Shown piece by piece: positions 26,700 to 33,705 of a DNA stretch of 64,000 bases. Within the stretch, counting starts at the first letter, position 1, and each line of letters opens with the position of its first letter. Under the pieces are notes generated by a model. That model was not told the DNA's origin. It was given only the letters and a program-made list of their open reading frames with translations, and ran no database searches. Source of the stretch: Candidatus Roseilinea mizusawaensis (GTDB lineage Bacteria > Chloroflexota > Anaerolineae > J036 > Brachytrichaceae); the NCBI GenBank assembly GCA_016841965.1, contig JAEANN010000044.1, positions 310,001-374,000 of the forward strand, read 5' to 3'. The position numbers and the translations under genes were made by a program.

Positions 26700-27692
26700 C
26701 TATGGCAGAAACTCGTTGGTGAAAAAGGTGTTAACATCTGCGGCCTCTTTCACCTGCCCCATCGCCAGCAGCGTCTCTTGGGTGTTGCGCCATGCTTCTG
26801 CTGTCGACTCGCCCGGCTTTTTCGACCCGGGTTTCATCATCTCGATGCTTTCTAGCAGTACTTTGCGCTGGATGGGATCGTCGGCTTTCAGGCCCTCAAC
26901 GTATTTAACAGAGATCGCCAGCGCTGCGTCGGGGTCTTGAAGGGTATCTGCGATGCCCCGCAACAACGCGCGCACAAAACGGCGCGCCAGGTCTGGGTTG
27001 TCTTTGGCAATCCTGTCGCTGGTCAGCACGCCGTTGGCCACCATATCCACCTGTTCGGCGACCTTGAACACGACCACGGGATAGCCGTTCTCGGCCAGCA
27101 CAATCGGTTCATTGACCGTGTAACCAACCACAGCATCGACGCTGCCTTGTTGTAGCGCGGCTACCTGAGTGAAGCCGATTTCCACCACTGTGACATCAGA
27201 TTCTGACAGGCCATTCGCCTTCAGGAAGGCGCGCCAGCCGACGTAGGTCGCGCCGAAGAAACCGGGCAACCCAACCCGTTTGCCCTTGAGGTCTTGCGGC
27301 GTGCTAATGCCGCTGGACGCCAGCGCGATCACAGCGACGGGGAACTGGTGATACCACTGCGCGATGTACTTGACCGGCAATCCCTGCGCGCGGGCCAGCA
27401 CAACCTGTTCACCGCTGACGACTGCAAACGGCAATTCGCCGGCTGCCACCAGCTTGACCCCATCTGTTTCAAACTTGTAGTCGAACTCGACCTCGATCCC
27501 TTCTTGCTTGAAGTAGCCGCGTTCGACGGCCACGTAATAGGGGGCGAATTGCACGTTGGCAATATAGCCCATCGGCAGACGGACCTTGGTCATTGCGTTA
27601 GGGGAGGCGGTTGAGGGCGCCGCAACTCGGCAGCCGGCAACGCCCAATGTGAGTGCTGCAATGAGCAGCAAGCGTTGAGTGTGAGATTGCAT
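26700..27692 (-). CDS. ribY: Substrate-binding lipoprotein, RibY-type (NMT1/THI5 fold)
   Basis: The 330-residue ABC binding protein has a lipoprotein signal peptide (lipobox GVAGC, Cys about residue 21). The mature part has the NMT1/THI5-like fold, with LPMGYIANVQFAPYYVAVERGYF, GEQVVLARAQGLPV, DLKGKRVGLPGF and ALQQGSVDAVVGYTVNEP. This fold binds pyrimidine precursors in thiamine uptake. Here the operon begins with an FMN riboswitch, so the ligand is more likely riboflavin or a flavin precursor, as in known RibXY systems. The gene follows the permease by 21 bases. The symbol rests mainly on the riboswitch context. Confidence 0.85.
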   Translation of the reverse strand: MQSHTQRLLLIAALTLGVAGCRVAAPSTASPNAMTKVRLPMGYIANVQFAPYYVAVERGYFKQEGIEVEFDYKFETDGVKLVAAGELPFAVVSGEQVVLARAQGLPVKYIAQWYHQFPVAVIALASSGISTPQDLKGKRVGLPGFFGATYVGWRAFLKANGLSESDVTVVEIGFTQVAALQQGSVDAVVGYTVNEPIVLAENGYPVVVFKVAEQVDMVANGVLTSDRIAKDNPDLARRFVRALLRGIADTLQDPDAALAISVKYVEGLKADDPIQRKVLLESIEMMKPGSKKPGESTAEAWRNTQETLLAMGQVKEAADVNTFFTNEFLP

Positions 27693-27713
27693 GGGGTTTT
27701 GTCTCCTGTCGAT

Positions 27714-28547
27714 CTATCTGTGATAGCCGGTCAGCCATTGTTCGGCCAACCGAACTGTTCCGTAGATACACAAAGCAGTGATGACCGTTGCTGTAATGCC
27801 GACCAGCACCAGCTCGGTGTCGTAGAGGCCACGTCCCTGGTTGATCAGGAAGCCCAGGCCACGATCGGTGCCCAGAAACTCGGCGGTGATCGCGCCGATC
27901 ATGGACAGGGTTGCACCAATCCGCAGGCCGGTCAGGCTCATGGGCAGTGCGGCCGGTAACTCTAGCTTGACAAATGTTTCCCAGTGTGTGGCGCTCATCG
28001 AGCGGAATAGGTCGCGCAACAGCGGTTTGATGCTGCGAATGCCGGCGATGATGTTGACCGCGATCGGGAAAAACACCACGATGGCGCACAGGAAGATCTT
28101 GGCTGCTGCGCCGGGGCCGAACCAGATCAGCAGTAGCGGCGCAATGGCGATGAAGGGGATGCCCTGTGAGGCGACGATGAAGGGCGACAACAGCCGGTCT
28201 GCCAGCCGCGATTTGGCGATGGGATAGCCCAGCAGGAATGCCGCCAGTGCGCCGATCAATAAGCCCGGCAACGCTTCGGACAATGTGGCGCCAGTGTGGT
28301 AGAGCAGGGCGCCGCTGAATAGCTCGGCCAGGAAGCGGCCGGCTACTGGGGCCGGCCCCGGCAAGATGAAAGGCGGGTAACGCAGACTGGCCAGGTGCCA
28401 AGCTGCTACAAAGAGCATGAAAAGCGCCGCTGGCCCCATGCGCATAGCCCAAATGCGCCAGCGTGGGCCGGCGTTGTGCTTGCCCTGCGCTCCTGAGCTG
28501 GCTTGCGCACCTGACCTAAGTTTACTGGCCTGGCTAATTGCTGACAT
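27714..28547 (-). CDS. ribX: ABC permease, RibX-type flavin transporter
   Basis: The 277-residue integral membrane permease is of the SsuC/TauC/ThiX class, with about six helices. The EAA-type cytoplasmic loop lies in LFRSMSATHWETFVKLELPAALP (about 195-217). A polar, Ala/Ser/Gly-rich N-terminus precedes the first helix (AALFMLFVAAWHLAS). ATG at 28547 is preferred because a GAGGGG ribosome binding site lies 7 bases upstream, inside the riboswitch expression platform. It is the first gene of the operon ribX-ribY-ATPase. Direct control by FMN is expected. Confidence 0.87.
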   Translation of the reverse strand: MSAISQASKLRSGAQASSGAQGKHNAGPRWRIWAMRMGPAALFMLFVAAWHLASLRYPPFILPGPAPVAGRFLAELFSGALLYHTGATLSEALPGLLIGALAAFLLGYPIAKSRLADRLLSPFIVASQGIPFIAIAPLLLIWFGPGAAAKIFLCAIVVFFPIAVNIIAGIRSIKPLLRDLFRSMSATHWETFVKLELPAALPMSLTGLRIGATLSMIGAITAEFLGTDRGLGFLINQGRGLYDTELVLVGITATVITALCIYGTVRLAEQWLTGYHR

Positions 28548-28552
28548 TATTC

Positions 28553-28591
28553 GACCCCTCGGATCGTGAAATATTTCACACCTTCGGGGTC
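28553..28591 (-). promoter_or_regulatory. Expression-platform hairpin covering the ribX ribosome binding site
   Basis: On the minus strand GACCCC (28591-28586) can pair with GGGGTC (28558-28553), which contains the Shine-Dalgarno GAGGGG just before the ribX ATG. Between them is a 14-base perfect palindrome, GTGAAATATTTCAC (28566-28579), which extends the structure. There is no T-run, so control is probably at translation initiation. Confidence 0.75.
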
Positions 28592-28662
28592 TACAGCAAA
28601 TCTCCAAACGCTTCACGCGACATGCCAACACCGACTTGACATGCCGCCTGTCACGTTTTGCG

Positions 28663-28804
28663 AGCCTTCTTTATATCCGGACTATAACCGTCGGCTCCGG
28701 CATTTCACCGGATCCTGCGCGCCTCTCAACGCGCTCGTGGGCTGTATGGCAGATCACTCACCTGCCAGACCACCGATCGGGAATTTCACCCTGCCCCGAA
28801 GGCT
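28663..28804 (-). promoter_or_regulatory. FMN riboswitch (RFN element)
   Basis: Read on the minus strand, the region contains the hallmark RFN conserved blocks in order: CAGGGTGAAATTCCCGATCG, GGTGGT, AGCCCACGAGCG, GGATCCGGTGAAATGCCGGA, then GCCGACGGTTATAGTCCGGAT. The P1 stem is formed by AGCCTTC (28804-28798) and GAAGGCT (28669-28663). The aptamer binds FMN and lies about 115 bases before the ribX start. Confidence 0.96.
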
Positions 28805-28808
28805 GTTT

Positions 28809-28843
28809 GATTTTCGATTTTAGAGTTCAGATTCTGGATTGAT
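28809..28843. repeat. Degenerate heptamer array 3, GATTNNN-like (5 units)
   Basis: Five in-phase 7-bp units are seen: GATTTTC, GATTTTA, GAGTTCA, GATTCTG, GATTGAT. They lie just upstream of the riboswitch. The following 60 bases are rich in AACCT words at 7-9-base spacing but are not strictly periodic. Confidence 0.6.
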
Positions 28844-28906
28844 CAATCGATTTTGTCAAAGCTTGCTTTGAACCTTTGAACCTCCAACCTTTGAACCTGA
28901 CCAACC

Positions 28907-29221
28907 TTAAGAACCTTCAACCCTGACTCTGACTTCCCCGTTCTGTTCGATGGCCTCATAGATTGGCAGAGGGGCCGGCGCCGGGAAAGTGGCTTTGCCG
29001 GTGCGCAGGTGAAAGCGCGCGCCGTGGCGCGGACAAACGATTTCCTCGCCTTCGATTGCGCCTTCTGCCAACGGGCCGTCGTCGTGAGTGCAGATATCGC
29101 GGAAGGCACACACCTGGCCGTTCAGCCGAGTGAGACCAATCGTGTGCTCGCCCACTTCAACGGTCAGAATCTCACCCTCCTTGACCGCTTCGGCTTTTGC
29201 CGCAAACACAAACTCAGACAC
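28907..29221 (-). CDS. Rieske-type [2Fe-2S] ferredoxin
   Basis: The 104-residue soluble Rieske protein has cluster ligands in CTHDDGPL and CPRHGARFHL, the canonical CxH-(15-17)-CxxH pair. It is like the ferredoxin components of aromatic-ring dioxygenases or the small subunit of nitrite reductase (NirD-like). A GTG at 29221 is chosen because GAGGAA lies 8 bases upstream. An ATG at 29251 would add 10 residues and has no ribosome binding site. No oxygenase or reductase gene is nearby, so its electron partner is unknown. It is separate from the riboswitch operon, whose promoter must lie between the two. Confidence 0.9.
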   Translation of the reverse strand: MSEFVFAAKAEAVKEGEILTVEVGEHTIGLTRLNGQVCAFRDICTHDDGPLAEGAIEGEEIVCPRHGARFHLRTGKATFPAPAPLPIYEAIEQNGEVRVRVEGS

Positions 29222-29328
29222 GATGATGTTCCTCGATTCTTTAACATTCAATGCTCGATGTCGGCATCTAACTTCTTTGAAAATCTTACATCATCTGGGG
29301 ATCAAGCGCGTCGCCCGGCAAGTTGACT

Positions 29329-29364
29329 GCACCGTGCGCTGCGCCGTGCGCCGCGCCGTGCGCC
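29329..29364. repeat. Tandem 12-bp GC repeat between kinase and Rieske genes
   Basis: Three 12-bp units in a row: GCACCGTGCGCT and two identical copies of GCGCCGTGCGCC. They are followed by a partial fourth unit. Confidence 0.8.
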
Positions 29365-29461
29365 GCCCATTGAATGTGCTGTATAGCGTATGCCCATCGC
29401 GGCGGAGTAGGATTGGGACAACGACAAGCACATTCAACGCCTGCTGTGCCGATTGCCGATA

Positions 29462-30946
29462 CTACCGCTGCCGAGGTGTGTCCGCGCGGTGAGCGTCGCA
29501 GCACAGGGTGAACGTCGTGCCGCGATCGGGCCGGCTTTCCACGTTGATTCGGACGCGGTTGACCTGGGCCAGTTCATGCACCAGCGCCAAGCCCAACCCG
29601 CTGCCGGTGCGCCGGTGGCGATCGCGCGCGCCGCGTTGAAAGCGCTCGAACAGGTGTGCCTGCACGTCGGGCGGCAAGCCGGGGCCGTTGTCCCACACCT
29701 GCACGCACACTTGGCCGTCTTTGGCCTCGGCCCGCACGCCAATGCGTCGGCCGGCCGGCGTGTATTTGCAGGCGTTGTCCAATAAGTTCCACACCATCAC
29801 GCGCATCTGCTCGGCGTTGGCCAGCACCGGCGGAAGGTGCGGGGGCACGTCTACCTCGACCATGACGTTGGCCGTGTCCGCCAGGGGTTGCACCTGGTCG
29901 GCCAAATCATAGAGCATGGGCGCAAGGTCTAGCGGCGCCAGCGGCGGATGATTGCCCTCGTCCAATGCAGAGAGCATCAACAATTGATCAATCGTGTGGT
30001 GCAGTTGATCAAGCGAGCGCAACACCGCATCCAGAAATTGCGGCGTCTCGTCCGGCGTTAAGCGCTGCGCTTGCATCATCTCCAGCCGCAGGCGCATTGC
30101 GGCGAGCGGCGAGCGCAATTCATGGGCGGCGTTGGCGACGAACTGCTTTTGCCGGTTGATCATCCGTTCCAGTCGCTCGGACATGGTGTTGAAGACCTCG
30201 ACGAGCTTGGCGACTTCCTGCGGCCCGCCGATCGCAGCCTGTTGGCGCAATTCGCCGTGCGCCATGGACTGCGCTGCTCGAGTCAGGTCGGTCAGTGGCT
30301 GCGCCATGCGCCGGGCGGTGACGACGGCGATCCCGCCGGCGATCAACGTGATAAGCAGCCACACGCCGCCCAACATGCTCCAAGACGCATAGATCCGCTC
30401 GCGCACGGGTTGCATGGGCGCCGAAAGTTGGATGTAGGCAATCGGCTCTTTGTTAGCGTCCAGCACCGGCGCTGCTGTGAATACCCGTTCGGCGTTGCTG
30501 ATGGAGTCCCAGCGAATGTCATGTTCCTCGCGGCGGTTGCGAGCGGCTAAGAGTTCGATGTGCTGATCCTCTCTGCCGATCGGCACCTTCGGATCGGTGC
30601 TCACCAGCATGAATAGCTCATCGTCCAGCACGGTGATCCGCATCTCTGGGTTCTCGCGGTGCAGAACCAACTCCTCGCGCAGCGTTTCAGACGAAAGATA
30701 GCCGTTTAACGTTGCCTCGATTTGATCGTGCAACACGATGGCCAGCAGGTGGTTCTGTATCTCTAGGTCATGCTCGGCGCTTTCGATAATTTCGACCTGA
30801 CTGCGATACGCCGACCAGAGCACCAACCCGCCCAGTCCAAAGAACACGATGAGCCAGTGGGTGAGGATGAGTTGGGCGCGCAGCGTCAAACGTCGCTTGC
30901 TGGGTTTAGCGATCGCTTGGGCGCTTGAAGCGGTAGCCGTAGCCAT
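29462..30946 (-). CDS. Sensor histidine kinase
   Basis: The 494-residue membrane kinase is paired with the response regulator just upstream. Two membrane helices (about 26-46 and 189-210) bracket an extracytoplasmic sensor domain of about 140 residues. A HAMP linker (about 210-262), a HisKA domain with HELRSPLAAMRLRLE (phospho-acceptor His about 275) and an ATPase domain follow. The ATPase domain has the N box NLLDNACKYTP, G1 box DNGPGLP and G2 box GSGLGLAL. ATG at 30946 overlaps the regulator gene by 41 bases, so translational coupling is likely. The signal is unknown. A 58-bp piece of this gene is repeated in the fragment mosaic near 39 kb. Confidence 0.92.
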   Translation of the reverse strand: MATATASSAQAIAKPSKRRLTLRAQLILTHWLIVFFGLGGLVLWSAYRSQVEIIESAEHDLEIQNHLLAIVLHDQIEATLNGYLSSETLREELVLHRENPEMRITVLDDELFMLVSTDPKVPIGREDQHIELLAARNRREEHDIRWDSISNAERVFTAAPVLDANKEPIAYIQLSAPMQPVRERIYASWSMLGGVWLLITLIAGGIAVVTARRMAQPLTDLTRAAQSMAHGELRQQAAIGGPQEVAKLVEVFNTMSERLERMINRQKQFVANAAHELRSPLAAMRLRLEMMQAQRLTPDETPQFLDAVLRSLDQLHHTIDQLLMLSALDEGNHPPLAPLDLAPMLYDLADQVQPLADTANVMVEVDVPPHLPPVLANAEQMRVMVWNLLDNACKYTPAGRRIGVRAEAKDGQVCVQVWDNGPGLPPDVQAHLFERFQRGARDRHRRTGSGLGLALVHELAQVNRVRINVESRPDRGTTFTLCCDAHRADTPRQR

Positions 30947-31646
30947 AGACGGTCTCCAGATAGCACGGGTTGGCCGGATCGGCCTCGAACTTTTCGCGCA
31001 ACCAGCGGATATAGACATCAAGCACGCGCGGATTGCCCACCCATGTCTCACCCCACACCCGGTCCAGTAGTTCTTGGCGCGAGAGCGCTTGGCCGGCATG
31101 TTGCATGAGCGCCAACAACAGGTCGAATTCGCGCTGGCTGAGTTTGACCGGCTGTCCGCGCAGTGATGCCTGGCGGGCCTGGATGTCGAGGGTGATGTCG
31201 CCGATGGAGAGGGCCGACGATGTCTCGGCTGGTTGCCTGCCGACGTGCCGAAGCTGTACCTGGATGCGCGCCACCAGCTCGCGGAAGCTGAACGGTTTAA
31301 CGATGTAATCGTCGGCGCCGATCTCCAGGCCCATCACACGTTCCATCTCTTGCCCGCGCGCCGTCAACATGATGATGGGCAGGGCGGGGTCGCGCGCGCG
31401 CAGCCTGCGGCAGATTTCATAGCCGTCCATGTCGGGCAGCATGATGTCCAGCAAAACCAGGTCGGGGCGCTGTTGGCCGATTTGCTCCAGCCCTTCTGCT
31501 CCATTACTGGCGTGCATGACTTGAAAGCCCTCTTTCGCCAGGCCAAAGACAAGCGGCTCGGCAATCGTGGGGTCGTCCTCGATGATCTGCAACAGCGGCG
31601 AGCGCGGTTGCGTGCATCTTTCGGATGGGCCATGTTCGGATGTCAT
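30906..31646 (-). CDS. OmpR/PhoB-family response regulator
   Basis: The 246-residue DNA-binding regulator has a receiver domain with acidic pocket EDD, phospho-acceptor Asp67 in [15 protein letters not shown], the conserved Thr in MLTARG and Lys in VKPFSFRELVARI. The C-terminal winged helix has KLSQREFDLLLALMQHAGQ and RVLDVYIRWLREK, ending in the VYGYGYRF signature. The first 16 residues precede the usual receiver start, so a slightly later start is possible. It is cotranscribed with the kinase downstream. A roughly 98-bp piece of this gene also appears as a damaged copy at 39082-39177. Confidence 0.95.
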   Translation of the reverse strand: MTSEHGPSERCTQPRSPLLQIIEDDPTIAEPLVFGLAKEGFQVMHASNGAEGLEQIGQQRPDLVLLDIMLPDMDGYEICRRLRARDPALPIIMLTARGQEMERVMGLEIGADDYIVKPFSFRELVARIQVQLRHVGRQPAETSSALSIGDITLDIQARQASLRGQPVKLSQREFDLLLALMQHAGQALSRQELLDRVWGETWVGNPRVLDVYIRWLREKFEADPANPCYLETVYGYGYRFKRPSDR

Positions 31647-31740
31647 GGTCAGAATCCTACATCTGGCCTCGATGCAACAGCGTCAGGCCTGTGCCGCACT
31701 CGATCGGAGGCTGCGATGTTCATCGAGTGTCTCATGCAAA

Positions 31741-31774
31741 CAGAGTGGGTAGCCCGATCGGGCTACCCACTCTG
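31741..31774 (-). terminator. Perfect 34-bp palindrome after the DUF5666 gene
   Basis: CAGAGTGGGTAGCCCGA and its exact complement abut with no spacer. The element lies 27 bases after the minus-strand stop at 31801 and is followed only by TTT. It is probably a terminator, although the U-tract is weak; it also lies just upstream of the response-regulator gene. Confidence 0.55.
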
Positions 31775-31800
31775 CTGGGTGATCTCGCCGGGAATATTGC

Positions 31801-32457
31801 TTATCGCTTGCCTTCAATCTGTGTGGCATTCACCGAACCGTCCGGCTGCTGGTAGCCTTTCACCTCGACGATGGAGCCGACGCCGATGGGGCCGTACTTT
31901 TGCTTGATTACGGTGCCGGGGCCGACGTTGACGGTGCGGCCATCCACCATCCATGCGCCATACAGGCCGGCCGGCAGGCTTTGTACCACGCCGTAGAACT
32001 TCGTATAGTAGCCAGGCCCGCCGCCATTGCCGCGTTTGCCTTCAATCTTTGTGGCATTCACCGAACCGTCCGGCTGCTGGTAGCCTTTCACCTCGACGAT
32101 GGAGCCGACGCCGATGGGGCCGTACTTTTGCTCGATTACGGTGCCGGGGCCGACGTTGACGGTGCGGCCGTTTACTACCCATGCGCCGTATAGGCCGGCC
32201 GGCAGGCTTTGCACCACGCCGTAGAACTTGTCATAGTAGCCAGGCCCGCCGCCGTTGCCGCGCTTGGCATCAATCTTCGTGGCGTTCACCGAGCCGTCTG
32301 GCTGTAACCAGCCTTTCACTTCTACGTAGGACCCCACCGCTATGGGGCCGTATTTCTGCTTGATCGCGGTGCCGGGGCCGACGTTGACGGTGCGGCCATC
32401 CACTACCCATGCGCCGTACAGGCCGGCCGGCAGGCTCTGCACGGTGCCGTAGAACTT
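31801..32457. repeat. Three 228-bp coding repeats
   Basis: Units at 32457-32230, 32229-32002 and 32001-31801 (the last one truncated by the stop) are near-identical at the DNA level. The last two differ at only a handful of residues in protein. They correspond to the DUF5666 units. Confidence 0.9.
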
Positions 32458-32559
32458 GAAGTTGCCGTCGTTGGGTTTAGCGAAAGCCGGTTGTAAGGCG
32501 ACCAGTGCTAGCGCGAAAGCCGCGATACCGGCGACACATGCTTTGATAAAGCGATTCAT
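31801..32559 (-). CDS. Secreted protein of three tandem DUF5666-like repeats
   Basis: The 252-residue protein has a Sec signal peptide (MNRFIKACVAGIAAFALAL, cleavage after PAFA) and three copies of a 76-residue unit starting at residues 35, 111 and 187. Each unit reads KFYG(T/V)VQSLPAGLYGAW, GRTVNVGPGT, QKYGPI.VGS.VEVKG and QPDGSVNAT. This is the small OB-like beta barrel called DUF5666, found in exported proteins of unknown role. Glycine-rich linkers (GNGGGPGYY) join the units. It is a single-gene transcript with a strong GGAGG site hidden in a hairpin and a palindrome after the stop. No binding partner can be inferred. Confidence 0.85.
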   Translation of the reverse strand: MNRFIKACVAGIAAFALALVALQPAFAKPNDGNFKFYGTVQSLPAGLYGAWVVDGRTVNVGPGTAIKQKYGPIAVGSYVEVKGWLQPDGSVNATKIDAKRGNGGGPGYYDKFYGVVQSLPAGLYGAWVVNGRTVNVGPGTVIEQKYGPIGVGSIVEVKGYQQPDGSVNATKIEGKRGNGGGPGYYTKFYGVVQSLPAGLYGAWMVDGRTVNVGPGTVIKQKYGPIGVGSIVEVKGYQQPDGSVNATQIEGKR

Positions 32560-32561
32560 CT

Positions 32562-32606
32562 GTTATCCTCCATCAGTGTAATGTTGGTTACGCTGATGAG
32601 GATAAC
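32562..32606 (-). promoter_or_regulatory. Long hairpin sequestering the DUF5666 ribosome binding site
   Basis: In the transcript, GTTATCCTCATCAGCGTAA (32606-32588) pairs with TTACACTGATGGAGGATAAC (32581-32562), giving a nearly perfect 19-bp stem with one mismatch, one bulge and a 6-base loop. The 3' arm includes the GGAGG Shine-Dalgarno, which ends 8 bases before the ATG at 32559. In the folded state ribosomes should not reach the start. Confidence 0.75.
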
Positions 32607-32787
32607 CAAAGCTAGAGGTAAAGTGGTTAGGCGGGCGTAAACAGGTTTTAAAAAGGTGGTTAACGCTCTAGAGGCGGGGCGGCCGGAGCCATGCGTGTAG
32701 GTCACAATAACATCGCACATCATCATCGCGAGGAATGCGCTGTGGGAAGGTCGAGCGGCATTCGGCTTCATCCAACAGCGCGCTGGC

Positions 32788-32850
32788 GAATCAGTCGGCT
32801 GCGAGGGCGCCGATGACATCATCGCCGATCTGGCGCGAGCGCTTGCATAG
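32788..32850 (+). pseudogene. Possible remnant of a PLP enzyme C-terminus
   Basis: In an intergenic stretch of 318 bases (32560-32877) the plus strand encodes ESVGCEGADDIIADLARALA followed by a stop. The pattern SVG.E..DD.IADL..AL closely recalls the C-terminal end of cystathionine gamma-synthase/lyase-type enzymes. No upstream part of such a gene is present. It may be a leftover fragment, or chance. Confidence 0.22.
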
Positions 32851-32877
32851 CGGGGCGACCTTCGGTAGTTGCTCACG

Positions 32878-33597
32878 TCAGTGTCCCGATTCGCCCAGGT
32901 AGGCGGCTCTCACCCGCGGATCGTCGAGCAGGCGCTTACCCTCGCCGGAGAGCGTGATCCGGCCGGTTTCCAACACGTAGCCGCGGTGGGCGATGCCCAG
33001 CGCCAGGCGTGCGTTCTGTTCCACCAGCAGGATGGTGGTGCCTTGCTGATTGATCTCCTGGATGATGTTGAAGATTTGTTCCACCAACACCGGCGCCAGC
33101 CCCATGGAAGGCTCATCGAGCAACAACACGCGCGGCCGGCCCATGAGCGCTCGGCCGATGGCGAGCATCTGTTGCTCGCCGCCGGAGAGCGTGCCGCCGC
33201 GCTGGTTGATGCGTTCGCGCAAGCGCGGGAAGAGTGTGAACACGCGCTCCATATCCTGTCGGACGCCGTCGGCGTCGCGACGCTGATAGGCGCCCATCTC
33301 CAGGTTTTCGCGCACCGTCAGCCGGGGAAAGATGCGCCGCCCTTCGGGGGATTGCAACACGCCGCGGGCGACGATCTCGTGCGCCGGCAGGTGGTCAATC
33401 CGCTGCCCTTCCAGCAAGATTTCGCCGTGGCGCGGCGTCAGCAGTCCGGAGATTGTCCGCAGCGTGGTGCTCTTTCCGGCGCCGTTCGACCCGATCAGCG
33501 TGACGATCTCGCCTTTCTCGACCGATAGCGAGATGCCTTTGAGGGCGTGGATGTTGCCGTAGTAGGTGTGGACGTCTTTCAGCTCGAGTAGTGTCAT
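32878..33597 (-). CDS. livF: Branched-chain amino-acid ABC transporter ATPase LivF
   Basis: The 239-residue ATPase is the second nucleotide-binding subunit of a Liv-type importer. Walker A is GSNGAGKST. LQSPEGRRIFPRLTVRENLEMGAY is the LivF-specific Q-loop stretch. The signature is LSGGEQQMLAIGRAL, Walker B is VLLLDEPSMGLAP, and the family continues with VEQIF, LLVEQNA and GYVLETG. ATG at 33597 begins MTLLELKDVHTYYG, the usual start. It is the last gene of the five-gene operon, 108 bases after livG, and no clear terminator follows. Confidence 0.93.
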   Translation of the reverse strand: MTLLELKDVHTYYGNIHALKGISLSVEKGEIVTLIGSNGAGKSTTLRTISGLLTPRHGEILLEGQRIDHLPAHEIVARGVLQSPEGRRIFPRLTVRENLEMGAYQRRDADGVRQDMERVFTLFPRLRERINQRGGTLSGGEQQMLAIGRALMGRPRVLLLDEPSMGLAPVLVEQIFNIIQEINQQGTTILLVEQNARLALGIAHRGYVLETGRITLSGEGKRLLDDPRVRAAYLGESGH

Positions 33598-33705
33598 GCT
33601 GCGCTCGATCACTGGTTAAGGTTAAGTCGTGTAACGTCTATCTGGTCATATCGGCGTAGGCGAAGGCATCGCCTTCACCCTCCACGCTTTAGACCAGCAT
33701 GGCGC

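Noticed and set aside
32556-32876. 106-codon minus-strand frame between DUF5666 and livF
   Set aside because: It has unusual composition, no ribosome binding site, and covers the regulatory hairpin. A gene here is not supported.
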